The position numbers were made by a program, and so were the translations under genes. From assembly GCF_004349105.1 (NCBI RefSeq), contig NZ_SMLB01000011.1:62001-126000 (forward strand): a DNA stretch of 64,000 nucleotides, written 5' to 3'. The stretch is from Jiangella aurantiaca. GTDB taxonomy: Bacteria; Actinomycetota; Actinomycetes; Jiangellales; Jiangellaceae. Each line of letters starts with the position of its first letter. Position 1 is the first letter of the stretch. The notes beneath the pieces are model-generated. The model searched no databases. It was not told the origin of the DNA and worked only from the letters and a program-made list of their open reading frames with translations. Of this stretch, positions 1 through 9,800 are shown piece by piece.

Positions 1-1
1 C

Positions 2-3000
2 GGGTACGCGCCGATCGACGACCGTCCGACCCGCGCGCCGCAGTTCGACGCCCGCCGCACGTCGGGCAACACCAACGACCTGCGCGGGAAGATCCTGAGG
101 ATCACCGTTCAGGAGGACGGCGGCTATACCGTCCCGGAGGGCAACCTGTTCGCTCCCGGCGCGGACGGCACCCGGCCGGAGATCTACGCGATGGGCTTCC
201 GCAACCCCTTCCGCATCAGCGTCGACCAGAAGACCGGCGATGTGTGGGTGGGCGACTACGGCCCGGACTCCGGCGGCCCGAACCAGTACGGCCCCGGCGG
301 CCAGGTCGAGTTCAACCGGATCACCGAGCCGGGCAACTTCGGCTGGCCGTACTGCACCGGCCGGAACACGCCGGCGGAGACGTACGCCGACCGCGAGTTC
401 ACCTCGTACTACGGCATCGACCCGAACACCGGCCAGCCGGACCCGAACACCGGCACCAACGACCCGGTGGGTGAGAAGTTCGACTGCGCCAACGGGCCGG
501 TGAACGACTCCGCGCTGAACACCGGGTTACCGACGGTGCCGCCGGCGCAGCCGGCCTGGCTGCCGTACGACGGCGGCTCGGTGCCCGAGCTCGGCAGCGG
601 CAGCGAGTCGCCGATGGCCGGCCCGGTCTACCGGTACGACCCCGCGCTGGAGTCCGACACGAAGTTCCCCGAGTACTACGACGGGCAGTTCTTCGCCTAC
701 GAGTTCGGCCGGCGGTGGATCAAGAACATGTCCGTCGCGTCCGACGGCACGCCACTGCACATCGGCTCCTTCTCGAGCTTCATGCAGAACACCCAGCTGA
801 TGGACCTGGAGTTCGGCCCCGAGGGCTCGCTGTACGTCCTCGACTACGGCACCGGGTTCTTCAACGGCGACGAGAACTCCGCGCTCTACCGCATCGACTA
901 CGTCGCCGGCACCCGCTCGCCGTCCGCCGTCGCCACCGCGACGCCGACGTCCGGGCCGGCGCCGCTGACCGTCCAGTTCTCCTCGGCGGGCTCCGACGAC
1001 CCCGACCCGGGCGACGTCCTCAGCTACGCGTGGGACTTCGAGAGCGACGGGACGGTCGACGCCACCGAGCCGGACGCGTCGTTCACGTACACCGCCAACG
1101 GCGAGTACACCGCGACCCTGACGGTCACCGACCAGACCGGCAACGAAGGCGTGGCCACCGCGCACATCGTGGTCGGCAACACCGCGCCGGTCGTCGAGTT
1201 CGAGTCGCCGCCCAACGGCGGCCTGTTCACCTTCGGGCAGGACGTCGCGTTCGAGGTCACTGTCACCGACCCGGACGGGCAACCGGTCGACTGCGCCGAC
1301 GTCGAGGTGACGTTCGCGCTGGGCCACGACCAGCACACCCACGGCGGCGAGAGCGTGACCGGGTGCTCCGGCACCATCTCGACCGGCACCGACGGCTCGC
1401 ACGGCACCGACGACAACATGTTCGGGTTGCTACTGGCCGAGTACACCGACACGCCGCCGACGCCGGACACCGTCCCCGTCACCGGCACCGCCGAGCTCGT
1501 GCTGCAGCCGCGGCACCGCCAGGCCGAGCACTTCACGGCGCAGAACGGCATCCAGGTGGTCAGCCACGGTGGAGCGGAGGGCGGCGCCCGGGTCGGCTAC
1601 ATCGAGCCCGGCGACTGGATCGCGTTCGAGCCGTACGACCTCGCGGGCGCGAAGTCGGTGCAGATGCGGGTGTCGGCCGGCGGCCCCGGCGGCACCGTCG
1701 AGGTGCGCACGGGTGCCCCCGACGGGCCGCTCGCGGCCACCGTGCAGGTGCCGCACACCGGCAGCCCGGACAACTACGTCGACCTCGACCCCGTCCCGCT
1801 GACCGACCCGGGGACCGGGACCGGCCCGCTGTACCTGGTGTTCCAGGGCAGTGGCGGCGGCCTCATGGACATCGACGCGTTCACGTTCAGCAGCGACCCG
1901 GGCGCCTGCCCGGACCCGGACGCGGAGGTCGATCCGAACGACGAGTTCGACGGCACCGCGCTGGACCGCTGCCGCTGGACGACGATCCTGCGGCCGAACC
2001 CGGCCCGACTTGTGGTGGAAGAGGGGCACCTACAAATCGATGCGATCGAGGGCGACATGTTCGGCGGCAACACGTCCGCCGCCAACGTCGTCCTGCAGCC
2101 GATCGCCGACCCGGCCGCCGGATTCGAGGCGACCACCCAGCTGGCCCTGCCGGCGGGCGGCGACTACGAGCAGGCCGGGCTGATCGTCCACTCCAGCGAC
2201 CAGAACTTCGCCAAGGCCGTCCTCATCAACATCCCCGGTGAGGGCTGGCGGTTCGAGTTCGGCCTCAACCAGGGCGGGCAGGCGGTGTTCGACGCCGCGC
2301 TGGACCGCTCCGGGCCGCTGCCTGCGGGCATCAACGAAAACGCGTTCGTCAAGGTCGTCAGCAACGGCGCGACGCTGACGGCATACTGGTCCGCCGACGG
2401 CGAGGAGTGGACGCAGTTCGGCCGGCCGCGTCCGGCGTCGGGCCTGCCGTCGCCGCGCGCCGGGCTCGCCGCGTACAACGGCATCGGCCAGCCGGCGACG
2501 TTCGAGCACTTCCGGTTCGGTGACGACCCGGCCGTCCAGTGCGACCCGACGGACCCGGGTGCGGGCTACCAGAGTCTGTTCGACGGGACGGCGGACAGCC
2601 TGGCGGCGTGGCGGATGGCCGGTCCGGGCGGGTTCCTGCACGCCGACTGCGAGCTGGTGTCGTACGGCGGTCTGGGGCTCTACTGGTACGACCAGGCGTT
2701 CACCGACTACTCGCTGAAGCTGGACTGGATGATGCCGGGCGACGACAACTCCGGCGTCTTCGTCGGGTTCCCGAACCCGGGGACCGACCCCTGGCTGGCC
2801 GTCAACCAGGGCCACGAGATCCAGATCGACGCCACGGACGCGGCGGACCGCACCACGGGCGCGATCTACGCGTTCCAGGGTGCCGACCAGGCCGCTCGTG
2901 ACGCCGCGCTGAACCCGCCGGGTGAGTGGAACTCCTACGAGATCGTGGTGCAAGGGGACCGGATCCGGGTCTACCTCAACGGTGTCCTGATCAACGACTA

Positions 3001-3346
3001 CACCGACACCGACCCGAACCGGATGAACCAGCCGAGCTTCGTCGGCATCCAGAACCACGGCAACGGCGACGACGTGTTCTTCCGGAACGTCAGGATCCAG
3101 GAGTTCACGTTCGAGTCGGCGACGCGGCTCGTCTCGGACCTCTACGACCGGGACTCGATCAACCGGCAGCAGGAGCGGCTGCTGCTGCAGCACCTGTCCA
3201 TGGCCTCGCGGCTGGCCGGCGACGGCCAGACCGCGCAGGCCGAGCGGTCGCTGGACCGCTACGACGCAGTAGCCTCGCAGGTCCAGGACGAGGCGGTTCG
3301 TACCGAACTGCTCCGCATGAGCGACGCCCTGCGGGCGCGCCTGTAA
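2..3346 (+). CDS. Secreted PQQ-type sugar dehydrogenase with PKD, CBM6-like, DUF1349-like and DUF1080 modules (5' end outside window)
   Basis: The frame is open from base 2, so the N-terminus and signal peptide lie upstream of the window. The first ~900 bases encode the C-terminal half of a soluble aldose/glucose-sorbosone dehydrogenase propeller (NTNDLRGKILRI, GFRNPFR, DLEFGPEGSLYVLDYG), matching the three paralogues further on. Then follow a PKD domain (~925-1170), an Ig-like domain with a GHDQHTH segment (~1180-1505), a CBM6-like lectin domain starting at RQAEHF (~1510-1895), a DUF1349/LamG-like domain (~1930-2520), a DUF1080 domain (~2550-3110; this family includes 3-keto-disaccharide hydrolases) and a C-terminal helical domain of the FIMAH type (~3115-3345). 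By family it oxidises sugars outside the cell; its true substrate is unknown. A rare TTA leucine codon lies at 527-529. Part of the DUF1080 DNA is almost identical to that in the 20044 gene. Confidence 0.85.
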   Translation, partial: GYAPIDDRPTRAPQFDARRTSGNTNDLRGKILRITVQEDGGYTVPEGNLFAPGADGTRPEIYAMGFRNPFRISVDQKTGDVWVGDYGPDSGGPNQYGPGGQVEFNRITEPGNFGWPYCTGRNTPAETYADREFTSYYGIDPNTGQPDPNTGTNDPVGEKFDCANGPVNDSALNTGLPTVPPAQPAWLPYDGGSVPELGSGSESPMAGPVYRYDPALESDTKFPEYYDGQFFAYEFGRRWIKNMSVASDGTPLHIGSFSSFMQNTQLMDLEFGPEGSLYVLDYGTGFFNGDENSALYRIDYVAGTRSPSAVATATPTSGPAPLTVQFSSAGSDDPDPGDVLSYAWDFESDGTVDATEPDASFTYTANGEYTATLTVTDQTGNEGVATAHIVVGNTAPVVEFESPPNGGLFTFGQDVAFEVTVTDPDGQPVDCADVEVTFALGHDQHTHGGESVTGCSGTISTGTDGSHGTDDNMFGLLLAEYTDTPPTPDTVPVTGTAELVLQPRHRQAEHFTAQNGIQVVSHGGAEGGARVGYIEPGDWIAFEPYDLAGAKSVQMRVSAGGPGGTVEVRTGAPDGPLAATVQVPHTGSPDNYVDLDPVPLTDPGTGTGPLYLVFQGSGGGLMDIDAFTFSSDPGACPDPDAEVDPNDEFDGTALDRCRWTTILRPNPARLVVEEGHLQIDAIEGDMFGGNTSAANVVLQPIADPAAGFEATTQLALPAGGDYEQAGLIVHSSDQNFAKAVLINIPGEGWRFEFGLNQGGQAVFDAALDRSGPLPAGINENAFVKVVSNGATLTAYWSADGEEWTQFGRPRPASGLPSPRAGLAAYNGIGQPATFEHFRFGDDPAVQCDPTDPGAGYQSLFDGTADSLAAWRMAGPGGFLHADCELVSYGGLGLYWYDQAFTDYSLKLDWMMPGDDNSGVFVGFPNPGTDPWLAVNQGHEIQIDATDAADRTTGAIYAFQGADQAARDAALNPPGEWNSYEIVVQGDRIRVYLNGVLINDYTDTDPNRMNQPSFVGIQNHGNGDDVFFRNVRIQEFTFESATRLVSDLYDRDSINRQQERLLLQHLSMASRLAGDGQTAQAERSLDRYDAVASQVQDEAVRTELLRMSDALRARL

Positions 3347-3412
3347 CCATCCGCGGCGTCCGGGCCGGCAGCCTCGCCGGCCCGGACACCGCCCGAGAGA
3401 GGAGACGTCACC

Positions 3413-4201
3413 GTGCAAGCTCAACGTCCTGCGAACGTGGCGAACCGACGCGACGAATCACGGAGACCGAGCGCGCGCGGCGGACGGGGGACCGGTGCCG
3501 GCCGGTCCCCGTCCCCGGCGCCGGGGCAGCAGACCCCGCCCCGGCGCCGGGGTTTCTGGATCGCCGTCGCGGCGGTTCTCGCCGCCCTCAACATCGTGCT
3601 GGCCACCCTGGTCCTCACCGGCGGAGGCGGCGACGACGACCCTATCGCCGACCGTGTCGCCGAACTCGAGGCACAGGAGGACGCCCGTCACCTCGAGCTG
3701 GTCGGCCAGCTGACCGAGCAGACCACCACCGCGCACGGCACGCTGCTGTCCGTCATCGAAGGCCTGCACGGCGTGGTCCCGGCCGAGGGGACGGCGGCCG
3801 TCTCGCCGACCGCGGACCCGGCCGCCTGGCACGCCGCCGTCGGGTCGGCGGTGGAGGCCTTCGGCGAGCCCCCGTCCGGTTCGACGGAGTTCAACACCGC
3901 CCGCAACGGCCTGCTGCTCGCCGTCGACCTGCTCGGCTCCTCGGTGTCCGCCTACGACTCGGCGGCCGTCGCGGAGGCCGGGGCGCAACAGGACGCGCTG
4001 CTGGAGCTGTCCGGGAGGCTGCGCGACCAGGCGGTGGCCGCGTGGTCGGTGGCCGCCACTCAGCTCGACGTCCTCAACATCGACGCCGGTAACGGCCACG
4101 TCCACATCAACCTGCCGTCCCGCCCCGGCGAAGAGGTCGACCCCCACGGCGGCGTCGGCTTCGAGCCCTCCGACGAAGGGGGTCACGAGGGCCACGACTG
4201 A
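3413..4201 (+). CDS. Single-pass membrane protein with extracellular helical domain, unknown function
   Basis: 262 aa from a GTG start, preceded by GAGAGGAG at a good distance. Residues 1-47 are basic and Pro/Arg-rich (cytoplasmic), residues ~48-69 form one membrane helix (FWIAVAAVLAALNIVLATLV), then a short acidic GGGGDDD linker and an Ala/Leu/Gln-rich helical, partly coiled-coil region. The C-terminus is rich in His, Asp and Gly (GNGHVHINLP; GGHEGHD), which could bind metal. I do not recognise the family. It follows the 5' dehydrogenase gene by 66 bases and probably shares its transcript, so a role in anchoring or assembling the secreted enzyme is possible but not shown. The bases GGAGACGTCACC before the start recur before the small reading frame at 26515. 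Confidence 0.75.
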   Translation: MQAQRPANVANRRDESRRPSARGGRGTGAGRSPSPAPGQQTPPRRRGFWIAVAAVLAALNIVLATLVLTGGGGDDDPIADRVAELEAQEDARHLELVGQLTEQTTTAHGTLLSVIEGLHGVVPAEGTAAVSPTADPAAWHAAVGSAVEAFGEPPSGSTEFNTARNGLLLAVDLLGSSVSAYDSAAVAEAGAQQDALLELSGRLRDQAVAAWSVAATQLDVLNIDAGNGHVHINLPSRPGEEVDPHGGVGFEPSDEGGHEGHD

Positions 4202-4228
4202 CGCCCGGCCCGCTCGGCCCACGTCCAC

Positions 4229-4292
4229 CTTCCCATGATCATCAAGGACTCCACCCCCTATGGCGTGGTGGATCCTTGATGATCATGGGAAG
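4229..4292. repeat. Perfect 20-bp inverted repeat, 24-nt loop
   Basis: The arms CTTCCCATGATCATCAAGGA (4229-4248) and its exact complement (4273-4292) enclose a 24-nt loop that itself pairs weakly (CCACC/GGTGG). It lies between the stop of the membrane-protein gene and the first ROK gene. It could act as a terminator, but there is no T-run. It resembles the palindromes at 29590, 37717, 49535 and 52471 in size and position but has different arm sequence. Confidence 0.8.
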
Positions 4293-4371
4293 GGGTGGTG
4301 GCAACCGCTTTCCCGGCCCCAGGGTGCCCGTCAGGCTGAATGTTGAGACGGCTGTGCTCGACATGGGAGAT

Positions 4372-4396
4372 ACTTTCGCGGCGGAGCGGCGAAAGT
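4372..4396. promoter_or_regulatory. Candidate operator: ACTTTCGC-N9-GCGAAAGT dyad before a ROK regulator gene
   Basis: An 8-bp perfect inverted repeat (4372-4379 and 4389-4396) ends 16 bases before the ATG of the ROK gene. A GCGAAAGT half-site recurs at 5686-5697 upstream of the sugar isomerase. Autoregulation by the ROK protein is a reasonable inference. A possible -35 TTGAGA lies at 4343-4348, but no convincing -10 is seen. Confidence 0.45.
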
Positions 4397-4412
4397 GTGG
4401 CACGATGGGCTC

Positions 4413-5615
4413 ATGGCGCACACGCTCGCCGGACGGCCGGAGACGGCGACCCAGGCGAAAGTCCTGAAGTTGCTGCGCGACGAAGGGCCGCTCTCCCGGG
4501 TGGAGCTCGCCGACCGGCTGGGTGTCTCGCGGACCACGATGGCCAGTGAGGTCAGCCGGCTGACGGAGCTCGGCCTGGCCGAAGGCGCGGGCCCGGCGGC
4601 CTCCCGCGGCGGCCGGCGCTCGACGCTCGTCGACCTGTCGTCGGACGTGCGGTTCGTCGGGGTGGCGATCGGGGCGACGACGGTGTCCGTGGCGCTGACC
4701 GACGGCCGGCTGACGGTGCTCGGGCAGCGCTCGGTCGACATGGACGTGCGCCTGGGCCCGGAGCCGGTGCTGGCCCGCGCCCTCGAACTGACCCACAAGG
4801 TGCTGGCCGAGCACGGTGTCACCCGCCCGGCCGGCGTCGGCGTGGGCGTGCCTGGCCCGGTCGACTTCCACGGCGGCATGCCGGTCTCGCCGCCGATCAT
4901 GCCCGGCTGGGACGGCTACCCGGTCCGCGACGCGCTCGCGCGCGAGCTGGGCTGCCCGGTGCTGCTCGACAACGACGTCAACGTCATGGCGCTGGGCGAG
5001 CAGCACTCCGGGGTCGCCAAGGCGGCCCGCGACTTCCTGTTCGTGAAGATCGGGACGGGCATCGGCTGCGGCATCGTGGTCGACGGCCAGTTGTACCGGG
5101 GCGTCGACGGGTGCGCCGGCGACATCGGGCACATCCGGGTCGAGGAGTTCGGCCCGACCTGCGCGTGCGGCAACACCGGCTGCCTCGAGGCGTTCTTCGG
5201 CGGCGCCGCGCTGGCCCGCGACGCGCTCGCGGCGGCCCGCGGCGGACGGTCGCCGGCGCTGGCGTCGCTGCTGGCCGAGAAGGGCGAGAACGGCGAGCTG
5301 ACCGGTGCCGACGTCGCCGCGGCGGTCGCGATGGGCGACCCGTACTCCGTCCAGATGATCCGCGACGGCGGCCACCGTGTCGGCTGGGTGCTGGCCAGCC
5401 TGGTCTCGTTCTTCAACCCCGGCCTGATCGTCATCGGCGGCCGGGTGGCCCGGCTCGGACACCCGCTGCTGGCCGAGATCCGCGGCGTCGTCTACCGTCG
5501 CTCCTTGCCGCTGGCCACCGGGAACCTGCCCGTCGTGCTCAGCGAGATGGGCGACGACGCGGGGGTCGTCGGTGCCGCCGCGCTCATCAGCGACGCCATC
5601 TTCGCCGCGCCCTGA
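4413..5615 (+). CDS. ROK-family transcriptional regulator
   Basis: 400 aa from ATG 4413; an in-frame GTG at 4395 would add six residues but overlaps the dyad at 4372-4396. An N-terminal MarR-like winged helix (~14-58, SRVELADRLGVSRTTMASEV) precedes a ROK sugar-kinase-fold domain with DNDVNVMALGE (~186), the phosphate-binding IGTGIGCGI (~213) and the zinc motif CACGNTGCLE (~250). By family it is a sugar-responsive repressor. It is followed in the same direction by the sugar isomerase/dehydrogenase operon, whose promoter shares a GCGAAAGT half-site with its own, so control of that operon is likely but unproven. Confidence 0.85.
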   Translation: MAHTLAGRPETATQAKVLKLLRDEGPLSRVELADRLGVSRTTMASEVSRLTELGLAEGAGPAASRGGRRSTLVDLSSDVRFVGVAIGATTVSVALTDGRLTVLGQRSVDMDVRLGPEPVLARALELTHKVLAEHGVTRPAGVGVGVPGPVDFHGGMPVSPPIMPGWDGYPVRDALARELGCPVLLDNDVNVMALGEQHSGVAKAARDFLFVKIGTGIGCGIVVDGQLYRGVDGCAGDIGHIRVEEFGPTCACGNTGCLEAFFGGAALARDALAAARGGRSPALASLLAEKGENGELTGADVAAAVAMGDPYSVQMIRDGGHRVGWVLASLVSFFNPGLIVIGGRVARLGHPLLAEIRGVVYRRSLPLATGNLPVVLSEMGDDAGVVGAAALISDAIFAAP

Positions 5616-5706
5616 CCGGGCGCCCGTCTCGCGCCGCAGCCGCCGCATCATTCGATCGCGGCCTCCTTACTTACAACGTCAAGTTGCGAAAGTTCGCCGA
5701 GAACTG

Positions 5707-5736
5707 TTGACCTGGCGTTCCTCAGACGTCTAGTTT
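5707..5736 (+). promoter_or_regulatory. Promoter: TTGACC-N18-TAGTTT
   Basis: -35 TTGACC at 5707-5712 and -10 TAGTTT at 5731-5736, spacer 18. The same hexamers and spacing occur at 13531-13560 before the second ROK gene. Just upstream is a small dyad GCGAAAGTTCGC (5686-5697), similar in position to dyads before two other promoters of this locus. The implied leader of about 140 nt before ATG 5880 shows no riboswitch that I recognise. Confidence 0.6.
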
Positions 5737-5879
5737 GCGTGATCACGGCCGGTTTCGGCCGGTTCTTTCGCGCGTTCGCACGGGCACGTGTCTGGGAGGA
5801 GGGGGGCATCGCTCGGCGCGCGCTCGCATCCCGTCACAGATCCCGCGCAGCGGTCGATCGGCTCAATGAGGAGAACGCG

Positions 5880-6827
5880 ATGGCACGTCCCGAGATCAAC
5901 AGACGGCAGTTCCTGAGTGCCGTCGCCGGCACGACGATGGCGGTGACCGCGGCCGGGCTGGCCGCTCCGTCCGTCGCGAACGCGGCGAAGGGCATGCTGG
6001 TGCCGCCCGGCAAGATCGGCATCCAGCTGTTCACGATCCGCAACCTCGTCTCCTCGCTCGGCTTCCGAGTGGTGTTCGAGGAGCTGGCCCGCATCGGCTA
6101 CAAGAACGTCGAGTTCGCCGGCTACACCTCTCAGGCCGAGCCGGGCATCACCGTCCAGCAGATCAAGCAGCTGCTCGACGACAATGGCCTCACCGGCATC
6201 GGCAGCCATGTCAGCCTGAACGCCTTCCGGAACAACATCCAACTCGAGCTGGACCGGGCCGAGATCCTCGGCCTGCCGTTCATCGGCACCGCCAACGAGC
6301 CGGTGACGGCGGCCAACCGGACGGTCGCGGGCTACCACGCCGCTGCCGCCGAGTTCAACGCGTTCGGCGCGGCGGCGCAGGCCCGCGGGCTGCGCTGGTA
6401 CCACCACAACCACCACAACGAGTTCCGCTTCGCCGCCGACGACCCCAGCGTCCGGCTCTACGACGTACTGCTGGCCGAGACGGACCCGAAGCTCGTGTTC
6501 CTCGAGATGGACATCTACTGGGCCTACGTGGGCCAGCACATCGCGCCCGGCTTCGACCCGATCCAGTACGTCGTCGACAACCGGCTGCGCTACCCGCTGT
6601 TCCACGCCAAGGACGGCCGCCGGTCCACGGCGGCCAACGGCTACGACATCGTCGAGTTCGGTGCCGGCGACATCGACTTCGAGCGCTTCTACAGCACCAT
6701 CGGGTCGCGCGGCCGGCACTACTCGCTGTGGGAGCAGGACAACGCGCCGAACACGCCGGCGGAGGCCGGTGGCGCGCTCGGTGCCGCGGAGCGCAGCTAC
6801 GACAACATCTACGAGCTGCGCGGCTGA
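5880..6827 (+). CDS. Tat-exported sugar phosphate isomerase/epimerase-like TIM-barrel protein
   Basis: 315 aa from ATG 5880, with GAGGAG just upstream. The start is chosen because it places a twin-arginine signal at the N-terminus (NRRQFLSAVAG, then a hydrophobic stretch ending PSVANAA). The rest is an AP-endonuclease-2/xylose-isomerase-like barrel: GIQLFTIRN, NVEFAG, the His-rich WYHHNHHNEF, FLEMDIYWAY, FHAKDG and WEQDN supply the usual Glu/Asp/His metal ligands. Export folded with metal is expected from the Tat signal. Related barrels act as epimerases, isomerases or 3-keto-glycoside lyases; the reaction here is unknown. The dehydrogenase gene follows after 27 bases, so the two are almost certainly co-transcribed. 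A paralogue lies at 34913. Confidence 0.85.
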   Translation: MARPEINRRQFLSAVAGTTMAVTAAGLAAPSVANAAKGMLVPPGKIGIQLFTIRNLVSSLGFRVVFEELARIGYKNVEFAGYTSQAEPGITVQQIKQLLDDNGLTGIGSHVSLNAFRNNIQLELDRAEILGLPFIGTANEPVTAANRTVAGYHAAAAEFNAFGAAAQARGLRWYHHNHHNEFRFAADDPSVRLYDVLLAETDPKLVFLEMDIYWAYVGQHIAPGFDPIQYVVDNRLRYPLFHAKDGRRSTAANGYDIVEFGAGDIDFERFYSTIGSRGRHYSLWEQDNAPNTPAEAGGALGAAERSYDNIYELRG

Positions 6828-6854
6828 CGCGGCGCCGGACGAGGGGACGCAAAG

Positions 6855-9800
6855 ATGCGCCGCATCCGCACCACGCTGACCACCCTGGTGGCCGCCGCCC
6901 TGTTCCCCGTGGCCGCGCTCACGGCGACAACGCCGGCAGTCGCGCACGACAACCACGAGCCGGGCGCCGATGACCCCGCCCTGGACTGGGACAACTACGA
7001 GAAGATCCTGCTGAGCAAGAACACCGGCGAGCCGATCGACCTCGCCGTCCTGCCGGACTCGCGGGTGCTGCACACCGCCCGCAACGGCGCCGTGCGGCTG
7101 ACCGACCCGGCCACCGGCATCACCCGGACCATCAACACGATCGACGTCTACGCGAACTCGGAGGACGGCCTGCAGACCATCGCGATCGACCCGGACTTCG
7201 AGACCAACCAGTGGGTGTACCTGTTCTACGCGCCACGCGTCATGGAGCCGCCGTACCCGCAGACGACGCCGACCGGCAGCGCGCCGAACTCGCTCCCCGC
7301 CGGCGAGACCGAGGCCTACTGGGACCGCTGGAAGGGCTACAACGTCCTGTCCCGGTTCAAGTGGAACGAGGAGACCGACTCGCTGGACCTGTCCACCGAG
7401 CAGGAGATCATCAAGGTCGAGACACAGCGCGGCCAGTGCTGCCACGTCGCCGGTGACATGGCGTGGGACGCCGACGGCAACCTCTACCTGTCCACCGGCG
7501 ACAACACGCCGGCCAGCACGCCGGGCGCCAACGGCATGGCACCCAACAACGACGCCCCCGGCATGAACCCGGGCTTCGACGCCCGCCGCGGCCCGGGCAA
7601 CACCAACGACCTGCGCGGCAAGATCCTGCGGATCACGGTGCAGGAGGACGGCTCGTACACGATCCCGGAGGGCAACCTGTTCCAGCCGGACACGGCAGGG
7701 ACCCGGCCGGAGATCTACGTCATGGGCGTGCGCAACCCGTTCCGCATCGACTACGACGTGCAGACCGGCGCGCTGGTCTGGGGCGACTACGGCCCGGACG
7801 CCGGCGCGCCGAACGCCCAGCGCGGCCCGATGGGCTACGTCGAGTGGCAGTCGACGCTCGAGCCGATCAACGGCGGCTGGCCCTACTGCCACGGCCCGAA
7901 CGCCAACTACAACGAGTGGAACTACGCGACGGCGACGCCCGGGGCGTGGTTCGACTGCGAGGCGGGCGCGGAGAACAACTCGCGCTGGAACACCGGCCTC
8001 GACGTCGTCCCGCCGGCCACCGCGCCGCACCTGTACTACGGCGACAACGCCAGCCACCAGCCGTGGCCGGAGCTGACCGACCTCGGTGGCGGCGGCCAGG
8101 GCCCGATGGGCGGCCCGGTCTACCAGTACGACCCGGACAACCCGTCGCCGGCGAAGTTCCCCGAGTTCTGGGACGGCCACCCGTTCTTCGGCGAGTTCTC
8201 CCAGGACTACGTCGCCGTGTTCGACCTCGACCTGGCCACCAGCGGCCCGGTCACGGACATCATCGACTTCCTGCCGAACGCGCACCTGACCCACGTCGCC
8301 CAGCCGATCTGGGACAACGTCATGGACATGGAGTTCGGCCCGGACGGCTCGCTGTACGTGCTGGAGTACGGTGACGGCTTCTTCCGGCAGAACGCCGACG
8401 CCGGCCTGTACCGGGTCGACTACGCGGAGGGCAACAAGTCGCCGCAGGCCCGGTTCACCGCCGACCCCATCTCCAGCAGCAGCGCACCGCTGACGGTCAC
8501 GTTCGACGCGTCCACCTCGGCCGATCCCGAGGGCGCCGCGCTGACGTACGAGTGGGACTTCGACGGCGACGGCGCGTTCGACGCCACCGGCGTCGCGGTC
8601 ACACACACGTACACCGAGCTCGGCCAGTACAACGCCGCGCTGCGGGTGACCGACCCGTCCGGCAAGTTCGGTGTCCGGTCGACGCAGGTCACCGTCGGTA
8701 ACGTGGCCCCGACGGTCACGCTGGACACCCCGACCGGCGCGTTCTTCGACTGGGGCCAGGCAGTGCCGGTGACCGTCTCCGTCAGCGACGCCGAGGACGG
8801 CGACACCCCGGTGTGCTCCCGCGTCAACTGGGCGTTCGGCCTCGGCCACGACGAACACGCGCACCCGCTCACCTCCGGCGCGGGCAGCTGCAGGTTCGGC
8901 GTCCCGACGCCGGCCGACGCGCCCGAGCACGGCGTGACGGAGAACATCTACGGCGGTCTGGTGGTCGGCTACACCGACGCCGGGCACCTCGGGGTGCCGC
9001 CGGCCCGCGGCGAGGCGTCGCTGCTGCTGAACCCCAAGACGCAGCAGGCGGAGTGGTTCGACGTCAGCAACGGCGTGACGATCACCGACGACCCGGACGC
9101 GCGTGGCCTGCGCAAGGTGACGTCGTTCGACGCCGGCGACTGGATCGCCTTCGACCCGGTCAACCTGGTGAACATCGACAGTGTCGTCGCCCGCGCCTGG
9201 GGACGGGGCACCCTGCACCTGCGCTGGAACGACCCGAAGGCGGCGCCGTTCGCGACCATCTCGTTCCGCAACCGCACCGGCTGGTTCGAGCTCGAGCAGG
9301 CGCTCACCAACGCGCCTGCGGGCTCGGGCCGGCTGTACCTGACGTCGACCAGCGGGTTCGACCTCGACGAGCTGCGCTTCGTCGGCAACGGCGTCGCCGA
9401 CGTCACCCCGCCCACGGTGAGCCACACGCTCAACCCGGCGGCTCCCACCGGCCAGAACGGCTGGTACACCGGTGATGTCGCGCTCACCGTCAACGCCACC
9501 GACAACGGCACCGTCGCCAGCCGGCAGCGGTCCCTGGACGGCGGCGTCACGTGGGCCAACGCGAACAACCCACTGACCATCACGGCCGATGGCAGCACGA
9601 CGGTGCACTACCGGGCCACCGACAACGGCGGCAACGTGTCGTCAGTCGGCTCCGTCACCGTCAAGATCGACAAGACGCCGCCCGCCGCGTCGATCGGCGG
9701 GGTCGAGAACGGCGGCAGCTACGCCGCGAGCGGCACGCTCACGCCGTCGTTCGCCGGCACCGACGCGGTCTCGGGGATCGCCTCGGTGGCGGGAACGCTT

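Noticed and set aside
4229-4292. Membership of the GTTGATC..GGAG palindrome family
   Set aside because: Size and position fit, but the arm sequence CTTCCCATGATCATCAAGGA does not carry the family ends, so I list it separately.
5730-9608. 1,292-codon open frame on the minus strand
   Set aside because: It is antisense to the sugar isomerase and dehydrogenase genes, is Arg/Val-rich without domains, and results from GC-rich third positions.
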